From assembly GCA_002914805.1 (NCBI GenBank), contig JXTB01000016.1, forward strand, positions 1,800,366 to 1,864,365: 64,000 bases of DNA, in the 5' to 3' direction. Position numbers and translations under genes: made by a program. A model generated the notes under the pieces. That model was not told where the DNA came from. It saw only the letters and a program-made list of their open reading frames with translations, and made no database searches. The stretch comes from Parasponia andersonii (lineage: Eukaryota > Streptophyta > Magnoliopsida > Rosales > Cannabaceae). Below, piece after piece: positions 22,990 through 33,549 of the stretch (position 1 is its first letter; the number at the start of each line of letters is the position of its first letter).

Positions 22990-24700
22990 ATTCCCAGTTC
23001 TTTGTTTAACCCTTTGATGTAAGATTATCTTTTGACTTTACATAGTCAATAGAGATAACTCCAGTTGAGAGTAGTTGTCTCACAGTATTATGTGTATGAT
23101 ATATATGTCTAGACTTACCATTATATATGTTACTCTGTACCCTTCCAATTGTAGCTTGATTGTCACAATGGATGCAAATTGTTGGCACAAGTTTTGGATA
23201 TATTGGAATATCCTCTAAGAATTGTCATAGTTATTATGCCTCTTCACCACACTTGTCCAAAGCAATGAATTTGGATTCCATTGTGAACCAGGCTATACAC
23301 GTTTGTTTCAAGGCTTGATTGTCACAATGGATGTAAATTGTTGGCACAGGTTTTGACTACATTGGAATATCTTCTAAGAATTGTCGTAGCCATTTTTCCT
23401 CTTCAACATACTTGTCCAAAGCAATGAATTTGAATTCCATTGGACCAAGCTATAGACATTTGTTTCGAGGATTTTCATGATATAGTTGCACCTGCTAGTG
23501 TAAATATGCACCCACTAATAGACTTCGAGTCCTTTATGTCAGATATCTAATTTGCATCATTGTAACCTTCAAGAATAGCTGGATATCTAGAATAGTATAG
23601 CCCATAGCTACGAGTATGTCTTAAGTACCTTAGTGTCTTAAGTACCTTAGTACTTTTACAATCCCTTTCCAGTGATCAACTCCTAGATTACCCGTGTATC
23701 TACTCAGCTTACTAATTGCATAAGCTATGTCTAGTCTTGTACAACTCATCAGGTATATAAGACTTCTAATCACTCTGGAATATTCTAGTTGGGAGACACC
23801 ATCTCCTTTGTTCTTTGATAGGTGTAGATTTGTATCTACCGGTGTTCTAGATATGCCAAAATCATTCTTGTTAAATTTCTCAAGAATCTTATCCATATAG
23901 TGTGATTGACTTAGAATAAGTCCATTAGATGTTCTTGAGATTTTAACTCCCAAAATGACATCGGCTAAACCTATGCCTTTCATGTCAAATTTTGAATTTA
24001 ACATCCTTTTGGTAGATTTGATCATCTTATCATTACTACTAACAATGAGTAAATCATCAACATAAAGATATAAGATGACATAGCCATTATCTGTGTTCTT
24101 TATATAAACACATTTATTGTAGTCATTGATTTTAAAATCATTTAACATCATTCCACTGTCAAACTTCTCATGCCATTATTTTGGTACTTGCTTCAATCCA
24201 TATAAAAACTTCACCAATTTATATTTCTTTTCTTGCCCAGGTGTAGAAACACCCTCAGGTTATTCCATGTAGATTTCTTCATCTAAATCTCCATTTAAGA
24301 AAGCTGTTTTAACATCCATTTAATGTACTTCAAGATTGCACAAAGTTGCAATTGCAAGTATCATCCAAATTGATGTTATTCTTGTCACAAGAGAATATGT
24401 ATCAAAGTAGTCAAGGCTTTTTCGTTGTTTGTCAAGGCTTTTTCGTTATTTGTAACCTTTGATTGCAAGTCTAGCCTTGTACTTATCAATTGATCTATGT
24501 GCTTTCAGCTTCCTCTTAAAAATCGACTTAGACCCTAGATATTTATAGCCTGAAGGAAAATCCACCAATTCCTAAGTATGATTTTACAAGATGGAGTCAA
24601 TTTTACTTTGAATAGCCTCTTTCCATAAATGGCCTTCTAAAGAGCTCATAGATTCTGTAAATGTTAGAAGTTCAGCCTCCAACAAATAGGTCAGAAAATC
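22990..24700 (-). pseudogene. Copia reverse transcriptase-RNase H (broken)
   Basis: The clearest part, 24151-23630, reads [14 protein letters not shown] (intact YVDD catalytic motif), then [17 protein letters not shown] and [20 protein letters not shown], the connection region typical of plant Copia. RNase H follows: ICIHCDNQATIGR and HNTVRQLLSTGVISIDYVKS at 23188-23006. Upstream frames at 24160-24700 hold earlier reverse transcriptase pieces with stops. Within the RNase H region a 159-bp segment is tandemly duplicated. A cDNA-synthesising enzyme in life; here it cannot be made as one protein. Confidence 0.85.
23155..23472. repeat. 159-bp tandem duplication within RNase H
   Basis: CTTGATTGTCACAATGGATG starts at 23155 and recurs at 23314. 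The two copies stay aligned through GGCACA, GAATATC and GTCCAAAGCAATGAATTTG to about 23470, with scattered differences. Confidence 0.85.
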
Positions 24701-25560
24701 TAGACCATAAGATTTTTCTGTCCTTGCTCTCTTACTCCGTCAAGGTTCACCCGTTTCAACGAACTTGTTTCTTCTTTGGATTTATAAGGAAATAGATGTT
24801 TAAAGAATGATACATTCTTTGATTTTATTATCATGTTCTTATGTATGTCTGGAATTTGTGACTCATACAACAAACCGATAAGCACTACTTTTTGTGTATA
24901 CACAATGAAAATATAATCAACGATTTTCGGACCAATTTTCACTTTCTTAGGTGTTAGTACAGCCACTTTGGCAAGACACCCCCACATTCGTAAGTACTTA
25001 TAGGAAGGCTTTCTTCTTTTTCATAACTCATATGGGATTTTATCTTTCTTCTTCTGGGGCATCTTATTCCGAAGGTAATTACTATCAAAATAGCTCCCCC
25101 TACATGTTCTGGGATAACCTAGAACTTAAAAAAATTGCATTCATCATCACTTTCAAGGTATAATTTTTCTGCTCAACAACACCATTTGACTGAGGTGAAT
25201 AAGGTGGAGTGACCTCATGTATTATTCTATGTTGTATATAAAACTCATCAAAAAGTGATTCATACTCTTCTCCACGGTTAATTCTAATCACCTTAATCTT
25301 CTTATTAAGTTGATTTTCAACCTCATTCTTATAGAAAACAAATTTCTCTATAGCTTCGTCCTTACTTTTTAGTAAATATATATAACAATATTTTGTACTA
25401 TCATCGATAAAAGTAATAAAGTATTTATTGTCACCTCTTGTTTGTACAACTTTTAAAATACAAATATCGATGTGAATTAAATTAAGAGGTTCCGTGTTCC
25501 TTTCAATCGTTTGGAATGATGACCTTGTCATTTTTACTTCAACACAAGTTTCACACTTGT
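24700..25560 (-). pseudogene. Copia integrase (broken)
   Basis: At 25531-25100 the frame holds the integrase core: NLIHIDIC (first Asp region), [20 protein letters not shown] (second Asp region) and [20 protein letters not shown] (catalytic Glu region). At 24987-24700 the post-core part begins MWGCLAKVAV. The two are separated by frameshifts. The catalytic D, D and E positions appear present in the fragments. Confidence 0.85.
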
Positions 25561-25569
25561 GTTTTGAAT

Positions 25570-26120
25570 CAATATTAAAAGCGGGTATGTGGTTTAAGTT
25601 AATTAATCTATGTTAAGTATCATAATTAACGTGCCCTAGTCTACCAAGTCAAACATTAAAAGACTCAAGCAAATAAACAAAAGAGCTAGCTTTATTACTA
25701 TTTAGCTTAACAATCATTACATTTAGTTTAAAAAGCCCATCACATACATAGCCTTTCTCCACATACAACCCACTTTTAGACAAAACAACTTTACCTAACT
25801 CGAATACCATGCGAAATCCATGCTGTTCAACAACAAATCGGACACTAAGTTCTTTCGGATCTTCGACACGTACAACACATCATTCAGAGTCAGCTCTTTT
25901 CTAGAGGTCATCTTCAAAATCACCTTGCCTTGGCCTTCAATAGTGGATGTTGCAAAATTTCCCATAAATGGCTTTTCTCTGTTCTCAAGCAGTTTGAAGG
26001 AAGTGAACAAGCCTTTGTCTGAGCATACATGCCGAGTGGCACCAACGTCAAGCCACCATTCCTTCGGGTTAGACCCTACTAAGTTCATTTCAGAAACTAC
26101 TACACAAAGGTCGATCTCAG
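25570..26120 (-). pseudogene. Copia protease and gag-pre-integrase region
   Basis: At 26088-25795 the frame reads [18 protein letters not shown] and then [20 protein letters not shown], the aspartic protease of Copia. The expected active-site triplet is DTG or DSG; here it is DVG, so the catalytic site is altered. The plus-strand copy of the same region (about 30765-31015) keeps DTG. The adjacent gag-pre-integrase part (25570-25790) has stops. Confidence 0.8.
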
Positions 26121-26149
26121 AAACATCTTGTGTGATTTAACTCATTATG

Positions 26150-27054
26150 TTTGCTTCATTCTTCTTCTTTGAAAGTCGACAGTCTGAAGCTTTGTGACCC
26201 ATCTTGTCACAATTGAAGCACTTCTTTTGGAATTTTTGCTTCTTGAAAATTCATCCTTTCGGTCACAACTTGTTGCCCTTATTAGACTTGTTCTTTTTGG
26301 ACTTGGAACTTTGACCATGCTCTACTATATTCTCCTTTACCTCTGAAGACGAATTAGTCCCATTCTTTTCAAACTTCTTGTTGTCTTCTTCAATACAAAG
26401 TCTAAGGAGAAGGACTTCGATGCTCATCTCCTTTCATTTGTGCTTAAGGTAGTTCTTGAAATCTTTCCATGCAAGAGGTAGTTTCTCAATAATAGCAACT
26501 ACTTGATAGTTTTCACTAACTATCATACTCTCAGCATGAATCTCGGATAAGATCACTTGAATCTATTGTACTTGGCTGATTATAGTTTTAGAGTCTATCA
26601 TTTTATAATCTAGGAAGCGGTCCACCACAAACTTTTTGGACCCAGCATCCTCTATCTTATATTTTCACTCTAGGGATTGCCATAATTCTTTGGTCGTTTT
26701 TTTCTCTTGATACACATTGTATAAAGAATCAAATAAACTATTCATGATATATTTTTAGCATAAGAATTCTGAATGTTTCCAAGCATCAATTGCACTGATA
26801 ACTTAGATGTCTTGCTCATACTCCTTGAGCGATGGAGCATCTCCAACCAAGAATCTAACAAGATTCAATATAGTGACATAGAACAACATATTTTGTTGTC
26901 ATCTCTTGAAATTCAAACCATCGAATTTCTCTAGTTTTTCAGCATGGCTCAAAGGAACCGTAACCGGTGCCATAGGGTTAGGCACAAAAGCTGCAACGGG
27001 TTTCACTGCTCGCGTAACAGCAAGAATATTAGCAAGGTTTTGGTTAGTCGTCAT
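26150..27054 (-). pseudogene. Copia gag (minus-strand copy)
   Basis: The start MTTNQNLANILAV is at 27054. LEKFDGLNFKR follows, then frameshifted gag to a CCHC zinc knuckle, CFNCDKMGHKASDC, near 26230-26165. The knuckle keeps all four ligands. Gag forms the virus-like particle that packages element RNA. Confidence 0.8.
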
Positions 27055-27573
27055 TTCTGAAAAAATCAAACCACGTGTTAGATTTTGTGTATAAATACCA
27101 AATCTCAAATAAAGTTGAAACTAATAGTACTCGATAGATAATTGCGAGGAAAGATCACAAAGGGTTCACAATGGTCCCACTTAAAATCTAGCCTCCTTAG
27201 ACAGAATTTATCTATTTCGTAATCTTTCTGTTAACAACAATATTTTTCTAAATTTGAAAACAGTTTCTAGAATTGGAACTATTTTCTACAAATATAAAAA
27301 TATACTTTTCAAATTTGAATATGGTTTTCGAATAAGAACTATTTTCCCAGTGTGCAAAATGTACTATCTAAATTTTGAAAACGGTTTCTAAAAAATGGAA
27401 CTGATTTCCCCAAGTATAAAATTTCTTAAAATATTTTTTTCCAGAAAATAAAACTTTCAAGTTTTTTTTAAAGGTAACCGAAAGGTTATATAAATATATA
27501 TTTTTAAAAACCTTAAACGTTTTTTTTTCCTAAATTAAAGCTAATCAGATATATATATATATATATATATATA

Positions 27574-27812
27574 GGTTGCCAATCCAATAGGTATTTTTTT
27601 CTTTACCTATGGGTAGGTATTTTTTTTAGCCGTTGGATCACCATTAGATGGTGATCCAATGGTTATAATAAAGTGCATAAAAAGACATGCATCATTAATA
27701 CTCTTTCTCTCTCTTACTTTTTACAATGAAAAAATGTGCATGCTAAATTTTTATTGGTCAAATTGATACTTATACATAGGTAAAAAAAAAAATACCTACT
27801 GGATTGGTGCCC
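27574..27812. mobile_element. MITE with ~38-bp inverted repeats, inserted in a TA microsatellite
   Basis: The left end GGTTGCCAATCCAATAGG and the right end, read inverted as GGGCACCAATCCAGTAGG, form terminal repeats that continue through a poly-T tract and TTACCTATG. The middle has a small palindrome (TTGGATCACC/GGTGATCCAA). Both sides are TA repeat, so the exact target duplication is hidden. The element is in the minus-strand arm only and is absent from the matching place in the plus-strand arm. Confidence 0.8.
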
Positions 27813-28440
27813 ATATATATATATATATAAACATATGTATAACCAGAAAACGGAGAAATTGAAAACCTTTTATGCCTGACTGTAAATTTTTTTTTTCAAA
27901 AAGGTAATCTGATAAATAAAGAAACGTAAAGATAAATTTAGTCAATTTTTTTTAACGCCATATAATCTTATTTCCAAATCACATTCAAAATTATAGTTAC
28001 CTTAAACAATAAAAGGAATTAACTTTTTAAAGCAAGAAAAATATGTTTAAGCATTTTAAGTAGAAACTATAATAACTTAAAATATTAAAAAAATTAAGAA
28101 AAACTTATAAACAAAGGTAACAGATATTATATATATATATATAAGCAAATCTTTAACGAAAAAGTTTTTAAAAAAAATTAAAGGTAACCATTTTTTTTAA
28201 TAGCTAAACCGATATGTATATTTAAGGTAACCTTGTTTTTTAAAAATAGCTAAACCGATATATAAAATATACATATATACAGAAGCAAAACTAAAAATGG
28301 GAAACCTCTGACCGAAAAAAAAAAAAAAAAAGACGGGCGATTAAGCGTTAAAAAAAGCAATAATAGAGTCAAAATAATTTTTTTTAACTCAAAAGAAGAC
28401 AAAAGCTCCAAAAACTCCAACAACATGTTCGTCCTTAAAG

Positions 28441-28760
28441 AAGAATCTTTGTTAATTAAATTTTATTCCAGTTTATTTTATTAGGAATTAAATCTTACTT
28501 AATTCTAAATTTGTAAAAGCTCTCATATGAAACTTATAAATTGACTCCTCTTTCTTTCAGGAAGACACGCTCAGAAAAAAAAAAATTTCTTTCTCTTGTC
28601 TTTCCTCTTTACTCAAAGTTTTCTAGAGGATAGACCTCAGTGTGGGAATTTTCTTTCAGTTCGTTGGAATAGCACTTATGGTACGACAGACGTCGCTCAT
28701 CAAGGAAGCGAATCTGTTTTAAGGAGATTGTGTGATACACAAGCTGTTGCTGGAGTTTTT
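28441..28760 (+). repeat. LTR fragment at the centre of the inverted repeat
   Basis: GGAATTAAATCTTACTTAAT, CTCATATGAAACTTATAAAT, GGAAGACACGCTCAG and TTTAAGGAGATTGTGTGATA follow the same order as the R-containing middle of the element's LTR, in plus orientation. The first 300 bases and the last 150 bases of the LTR are missing. It separates the two inverted arms. Confidence 0.75.
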
Positions 28761-29014
28761 GGAGTCTTTTTTTAAGACTTAATCACCGATCTTTTTTTTT
28801 TTCATCAGAGGTTTCCATTTGTATTNCGGTTTAGCTATTAAAAAAAAGTTACCTTTAACGTTTTTTTTTTTAACTTTTACGTTAAAGATTTGCTTATATA
28901 TATATATATATCTTTTGGTTTTATTAAAAAAAAACCCTTACATTTAAGGTTTTAAAAGTAAGGATATTACTTTTACGTTTAACGTTTTTTTACAATTTTT
29001 TACGTTAAACGATA

Positions 29015-29050
<36 letters not shown>

Positions 29051-31258
29051 CCCTTGTTTATAAGTTTTTTTTAATTTTTTAATAGTTTAAGTTATAGTTT
29101 CTGCTTAAAACACTTAAAAGGGTTTTTCTTGCTTTAAAAAGTCAAATTCCTTTTATTGCTGAAGGTAACTATAATTTTGAACCTGATTTGGAAATCAGAT
29201 TATATTGCGTTTAAAAAAAATTGACTAAATTTATCTTTACGTTTCTTTATTTATCAGATTACCTTTTAGCGAAATTATTTATATAGCCTTTCGTTTACCT
29301 TTTAAAAAAAAACGATTGAGATTTAATGGAATCTTTTGGTTACTTGGAAGTTTTATTTTCTGGAAAAAATAAATAAATTTTTTTAAGGAAATTTTATACT
29401 TGGGGAAATCAGTTCCATTTTTTGGAAACATTGGAAACCGTTTTCAAAATTTGGATAGTACATTTTATACGCTTGGAAAACAATTTCTATTCGAAAACCA
29501 TTTTCAAACTTGGAAAATATATTTTTATACTTGTGGAAAATAGTTCTAATTCTGGAAACTATTTTCAAATTTGGAAAAATATTGTTATTAACTGAAAGGT
29601 TATGAAATAGATAATTTCTGTCTAAGGAGGCTGGATTTTAAGTGGGACTGTCGTGACACTTCTGTAGTCTTTCCTAGGAATTATCTATTGAGTACTATTA
29701 CTTTTACCTTTATTTGAGAATTTGGTATTTATACACAAAGTCTAACACGTGGTTTGATTTTTTTAGAAATAATGACCAATCCAAAACTTGCTAATATTCC
29801 TGTTGTTACTCCAGTAGTGAACCCCATTATGGCTTCTGTGTCTATCCCTACAATACCAGTTACGGTTCCTATGAGCCATGCTTAAAAACCAGAGAAATTC
29901 GATGGTTTGAATTTCAAGAGATGGCAACAAAAGATGTTATTCTATCCCACTATATTGAATCTTGTTAGATTCTTGACTAAAGATGCTCAATCGCTCAAGG
30001 AGGATGAGCAAGACATCCAAGTTATAAGTGGGGTTGATGCTTGGAAACATTCGAAATTCTTGTGCCGAAACTATATCATGAATAATTTATCTGATTCTTT
30101 GTACAATGTGTATCAAAAGAAAAAAATGGCCAGAGAATTGTGACAGTCCCTATATCATAAATATAAGACAGAAGATATTGGGTCCAAAAAGTTTGTTGTG
30201 GATTACTTCCTAGATTATAAAATAATGGACTCTAAAACTGTAATCAGCCAAGTGCAAGAGATCTATGTGATCTTATCCGAGATTCATGTCGATGGTATGA
30301 TAGTGAAAACTTTCAAATAGCTACTATTATTGAAAAATTACCTCCTGCATAGAAAGATTTCAAGAACAACCTTAAGCACAAATGAAAGGAAATGAGCATC
30401 AAAGACCTTGTTCTTAGACTTCGTATTGAAGAAAACAACAAGAAGTATGAAAAGAATAGGACTAATTCGTCTTTAGAGACAAAGGTGAATATAATAGAGT
30501 ATGGTCAAAATTCTAAAGTCCAAAAAGAACAAGTCTGGCAAGGGCAACAAGTTGGGACCGAAAGGAGGAATTTCCAAGAAGTAGAAATTCCAAAGAAAGT
30601 GCTTCAACTATGACAAGATAGGTCACAAAGCTTCAGACTGTCGACTTCCAAAAAAGAAGAAGAAGAATGAAGCCAACATAGTGAGTGAAATCACACAAGA
30701 TGTTTCTGACATCGACCTTTGTGCAGTAGTTTCTGAAGTGAAATTAATAGGGTCCAACCTAAAAGAATGATGGCTTGACACTGGTTCTACTCGACATGTA
30801 TACTCAGACAACGGTTTGTTTACTTCCTTCAAACCTCTTGAGAACGGGGAAGTTTTATTTATGGGAAATTCTGTAATATCCACTATTGAAGGCCAAGGCA
30901 AGATGGCTTTGAAAATGAACTCTAGGAAGGAGCTGACTTTGAATAATATGTTGTATGTGTCAGAGATTTGAAAGAACTTAGTTTCCAGTTCGTTATTGAA
31001 CAAGTGTGGATTCTGCATGGTATAAAGTTATTTTGTCTAAAAATGGGTTGTATGTGGGGAAGAGATATGTATGTGATTGGCTTTTTAAACTAAATATAAT
31101 GACTGTTAAGTCAAATAATAATAAAGTTAACCCTTCTGTTTATTTGCTTGAGTCTTCTAATATATGACATAGTAGACTATGACACATTAATTATGATACT
31201 TTACATAGATTAATTAATTTAAATCACATACCCACTTTTAATATTGTTTCACAACTTA
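28761..31258 (+). pseudogene. second, inverted gag-pol copy (plus strand), truncated
   Basis: This strand carries leader, then gag from ATG at 29772 (MTNPKLANIPVV), with a stop after SHA and again a KPEKFDGLNFKRWQQKM part. The knuckle is CFNYDKIGHKASDC near 30600-30645, where the second Cys is Tyr. The protease motif near 30775 is WLDTGSTRHVYSD (DTG intact). The gag-pre-integrase part ends abruptly at about 31258 against the outer LTR, with no integrase core, reverse transcriptase or RNase H. It pairs as an inverted repeat with 25540-28440. Confidence 0.85.
29012..29048. repeat. TA microsatellite
   Basis: A pure TA run in the leader of the plus-strand arm. Its counterpart in the minus-strand arm is the shorter run near 28128-28143. 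Confidence 0.85.
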
Positions 31259-31273
31259 TGTTGAGGCAAAACT

Positions 31274-31912
31274 TGTTAGCCGAAAAATTTATACAACATA
31301 TAAAGGAACAAACAAAGTATTGGAATTTCAATAGAATAACAAAATAACAATAACAATACCAAACAATAGGACACTCAAATTATAAGGAGAAACCGAGGCT
31401 TGTATATCACATAATCTCCTTAAAACAAGTTCGCCTACTCTCGGTTGGTACTTAAGGTCGTTAGGCATCTGTCTCCTATGATATAACAAATGATAAACAA
31501 CGTTTGTCACACCATAAGTACTACTCTGGCGAACTAAAAGAAAATGTCTAAACTCTACCACATTGCAGCCTATACTCTAGAGAACTTTGAAAAGAGAGGA
31601 AAGACAAGAGAAAGAGAAAGATTTCTTTTGAGCGTGTCTTCCTGAAGGAAGAAGAAGTCAATTTATAGGCTTCATATAGGAATTGTTACAAATTTGGAAT
31701 TAATTAAAATTTAATTCCAAATAAAAGATTTTACACAAAATGTTTAAGCGTTTAGAAACGGATCAGTTTTCTAAACAATCTTTATCTAAATTAGATTAAA
31801 TTTTGTAACTCTCCAAAAATATATTACACAAAAATATTTAAAACTAACATGTTTCCCTAAACAATAAATTTGGTTATTCCAAGCCAGCTCTGGAAGTTTC
31901 ATTTTTCTAACA
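31274..31912 (-). repeat. 5' LTR of the inverted-duplication Copia element
   Basis: It runs from TGTTAGCCGAAAAATTTATA to TTTTTCTAACA on the plus strand and aligns with 21724-22384 in the same orientation. No tRNA-Met primer site adjoins its inner end; instead integrase-proximal sequence of the plus-strand arm abuts it. Confidence 0.85.
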
Positions 31913-31917
31913 AAAAT
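31913..31917. other. right target-site duplication (AAAAT)
   Basis: Matches 21719-21723 exactly and lies directly outside the outer LTR. Confidence 0.65.
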
Positions 31918-33119
31918 GTCACCTAGAGGGTTAAATCCCCTGGTAATTTATTAAATAAAAGAAAAAGAAAAGTACATAAAGTGAAGAAAAATGCAATCCT
32001 CACATAGGAGAAAAATTGCTACTCCTTTAGGGTGTCACTATGTCCCATATTTAAATACCTAATCATAAGCATATTTTAATATCAATTTTTTTTTTGTTTT
32101 TTAAAACAAGCTTACAACCTAATGCTTGTTGTTCATAGCCACCAAATGACCTATTTGGGATAACTTTTATTTGAATTTCTTGAAGTAAAATTCTAAAAGA
32201 TCTTCCTAGATAAGTTAATAGGGTCATGCTTTTTTGAAAAAATCATCTAATTAAAATAAGATCTTTTTGAGAATTCATCCAAACACTTCTTATTTTTAAG
32301 CCCCTAGAAGATCCTTGGAAGTCATGCCAAACTTTCCTTTTCAAAAATAAGGGAAAAAATGATTTAGGTTGAAAAAAATTTGTAGATAAGAATTTATCTC
32401 CCAATGTTGGGTTAACTCATGTTGAAAAGTTTTAATCATGGGAGATTACAAAAACAAAATTAACTTTCGATATTAAACTCGTCCAGCTTTTTTTTTTTTG
32501 AAAAAAAGTTTTTTTTGAAAAAAAAAGGGATTTTACAAAATGCAAGTCCAAAATCCAAAGAAAAAGATAGATGAATTCCAGATGACTTAATTTATTTTAA
32601 AAAACCAAGATTTGTAACCTGAAGCAATCTTCCCTCACTTACTTTTGACAAATTCAAGTTTTGAAGAGGTAATTTGACCGGTAATTGATTAACTCTTGTA
32701 CCTCTCCAATAGTAAAAAGTAGTATTTTTTTTTAATAAATCCAATATCTAAAAAAAAAAATAGACCATCAAGAATTTTTATTTTTTTTATTATTTTTTTG
32801 GTTGAAATTTTACCACATAAAACCAAAATTCCTTTAAAAAAAATTGATTAGAAAGAAGATACTAGATAGTGTCCCATTTAAAAGAATAAATTAGGTGAAT
32901 ACCACTTTTTTTCCTCATTAATTAAATCTACCACCATACCACTTTTGAAATAAATTCTTGATGAATTCTTGACGATCTTGACGGATTCTTAACGCCAGTG
33001 GTAATCTTGATAGATTTTTGATAAATTCTTGATAGATTCTTGATTAATTCCCTTCTAAAAGTAATATAATGGTAAATTTAGTTATTCATTTAAAAAAATT
33101 AGTAATTGTCTACTTAACC
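31918..33119. other. gene-free AT-rich stretch upstream of the S11 gene
   Basis: Long A and T runs, no frame of note, and a short degenerate repeat of TTCTTGATAGATTCTTGAT-like words at about 32955-33050. The proximal promoter of the S11 gene probably begins near 33060. Confidence 0.5.
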
Positions 33120-33315
33120 CCATTTTAACGTGGACTCATGAGGCCCAAAACTTTTCTATTTGGGCTTTTTTTCTAAGCGGATTGCCTCCATTGCATTTGG
33201 TCACTCTTTCTCCATCGCTTCCCATTTTTCGTCCCCCGCCCACCTTTGCAACCGCCGGCCACCTTCCAGCTTCGGAGCCTTTTCAGATCAGCTATCAGGG
33301 TAACCCTTGCTTAAT

Positions 33316-33354
<39 letters not shown>
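33316..33354. repeat. CT microsatellite in the S11 leader
   Basis: A CT run of about 19 units with one TT interruption, in the 5' leader. CT tracts are common in plant core promoters and leaders. Confidence 0.8.
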
Positions 33355-33356
<2 letters not shown>

Positions 33357-33549
33357 GTATATATATTTTAAATTTTTGGGTAATACTATAGCTTTTCTTT
33401 TTTTCAAAAAAAAAAAGGGTTTAGGGTTTTACTTGATTTGATTTCTGATACTGAATGCGTGTGGGGGTGTTGGTATATGAACTTTTCAATTCCATGAACT
33501 GACGCATCAGCAAAGTGTCTTTAGCTTAGCAAAACTGAGGGGTTGAGGA

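Larger units (their letters stand above)
21724..31912 (-). mobile_element. Copia retrotransposon with an internal inverted duplication of gag-pol
   Basis: Two LTRs in the same (minus) orientation, 21724-22384 and 31274-31912, bound a 10.2-kb element flanked by AAAAT. From left to right it contains the 3' LTR, a polypurine tract, RNase H, reverse transcriptase, integrase, protease, gag and leader (all minus strand, to 28440). Next comes a plus-strand fragment of the same LTR (28465-28760), then leader, gag, protease and the start of the integrase part on the plus strand (to about 31258), then the outer LTR. The two gag-pol copies differ by many substitutions, so they come from different family members. 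All frames are broken. Confidence 0.8.
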
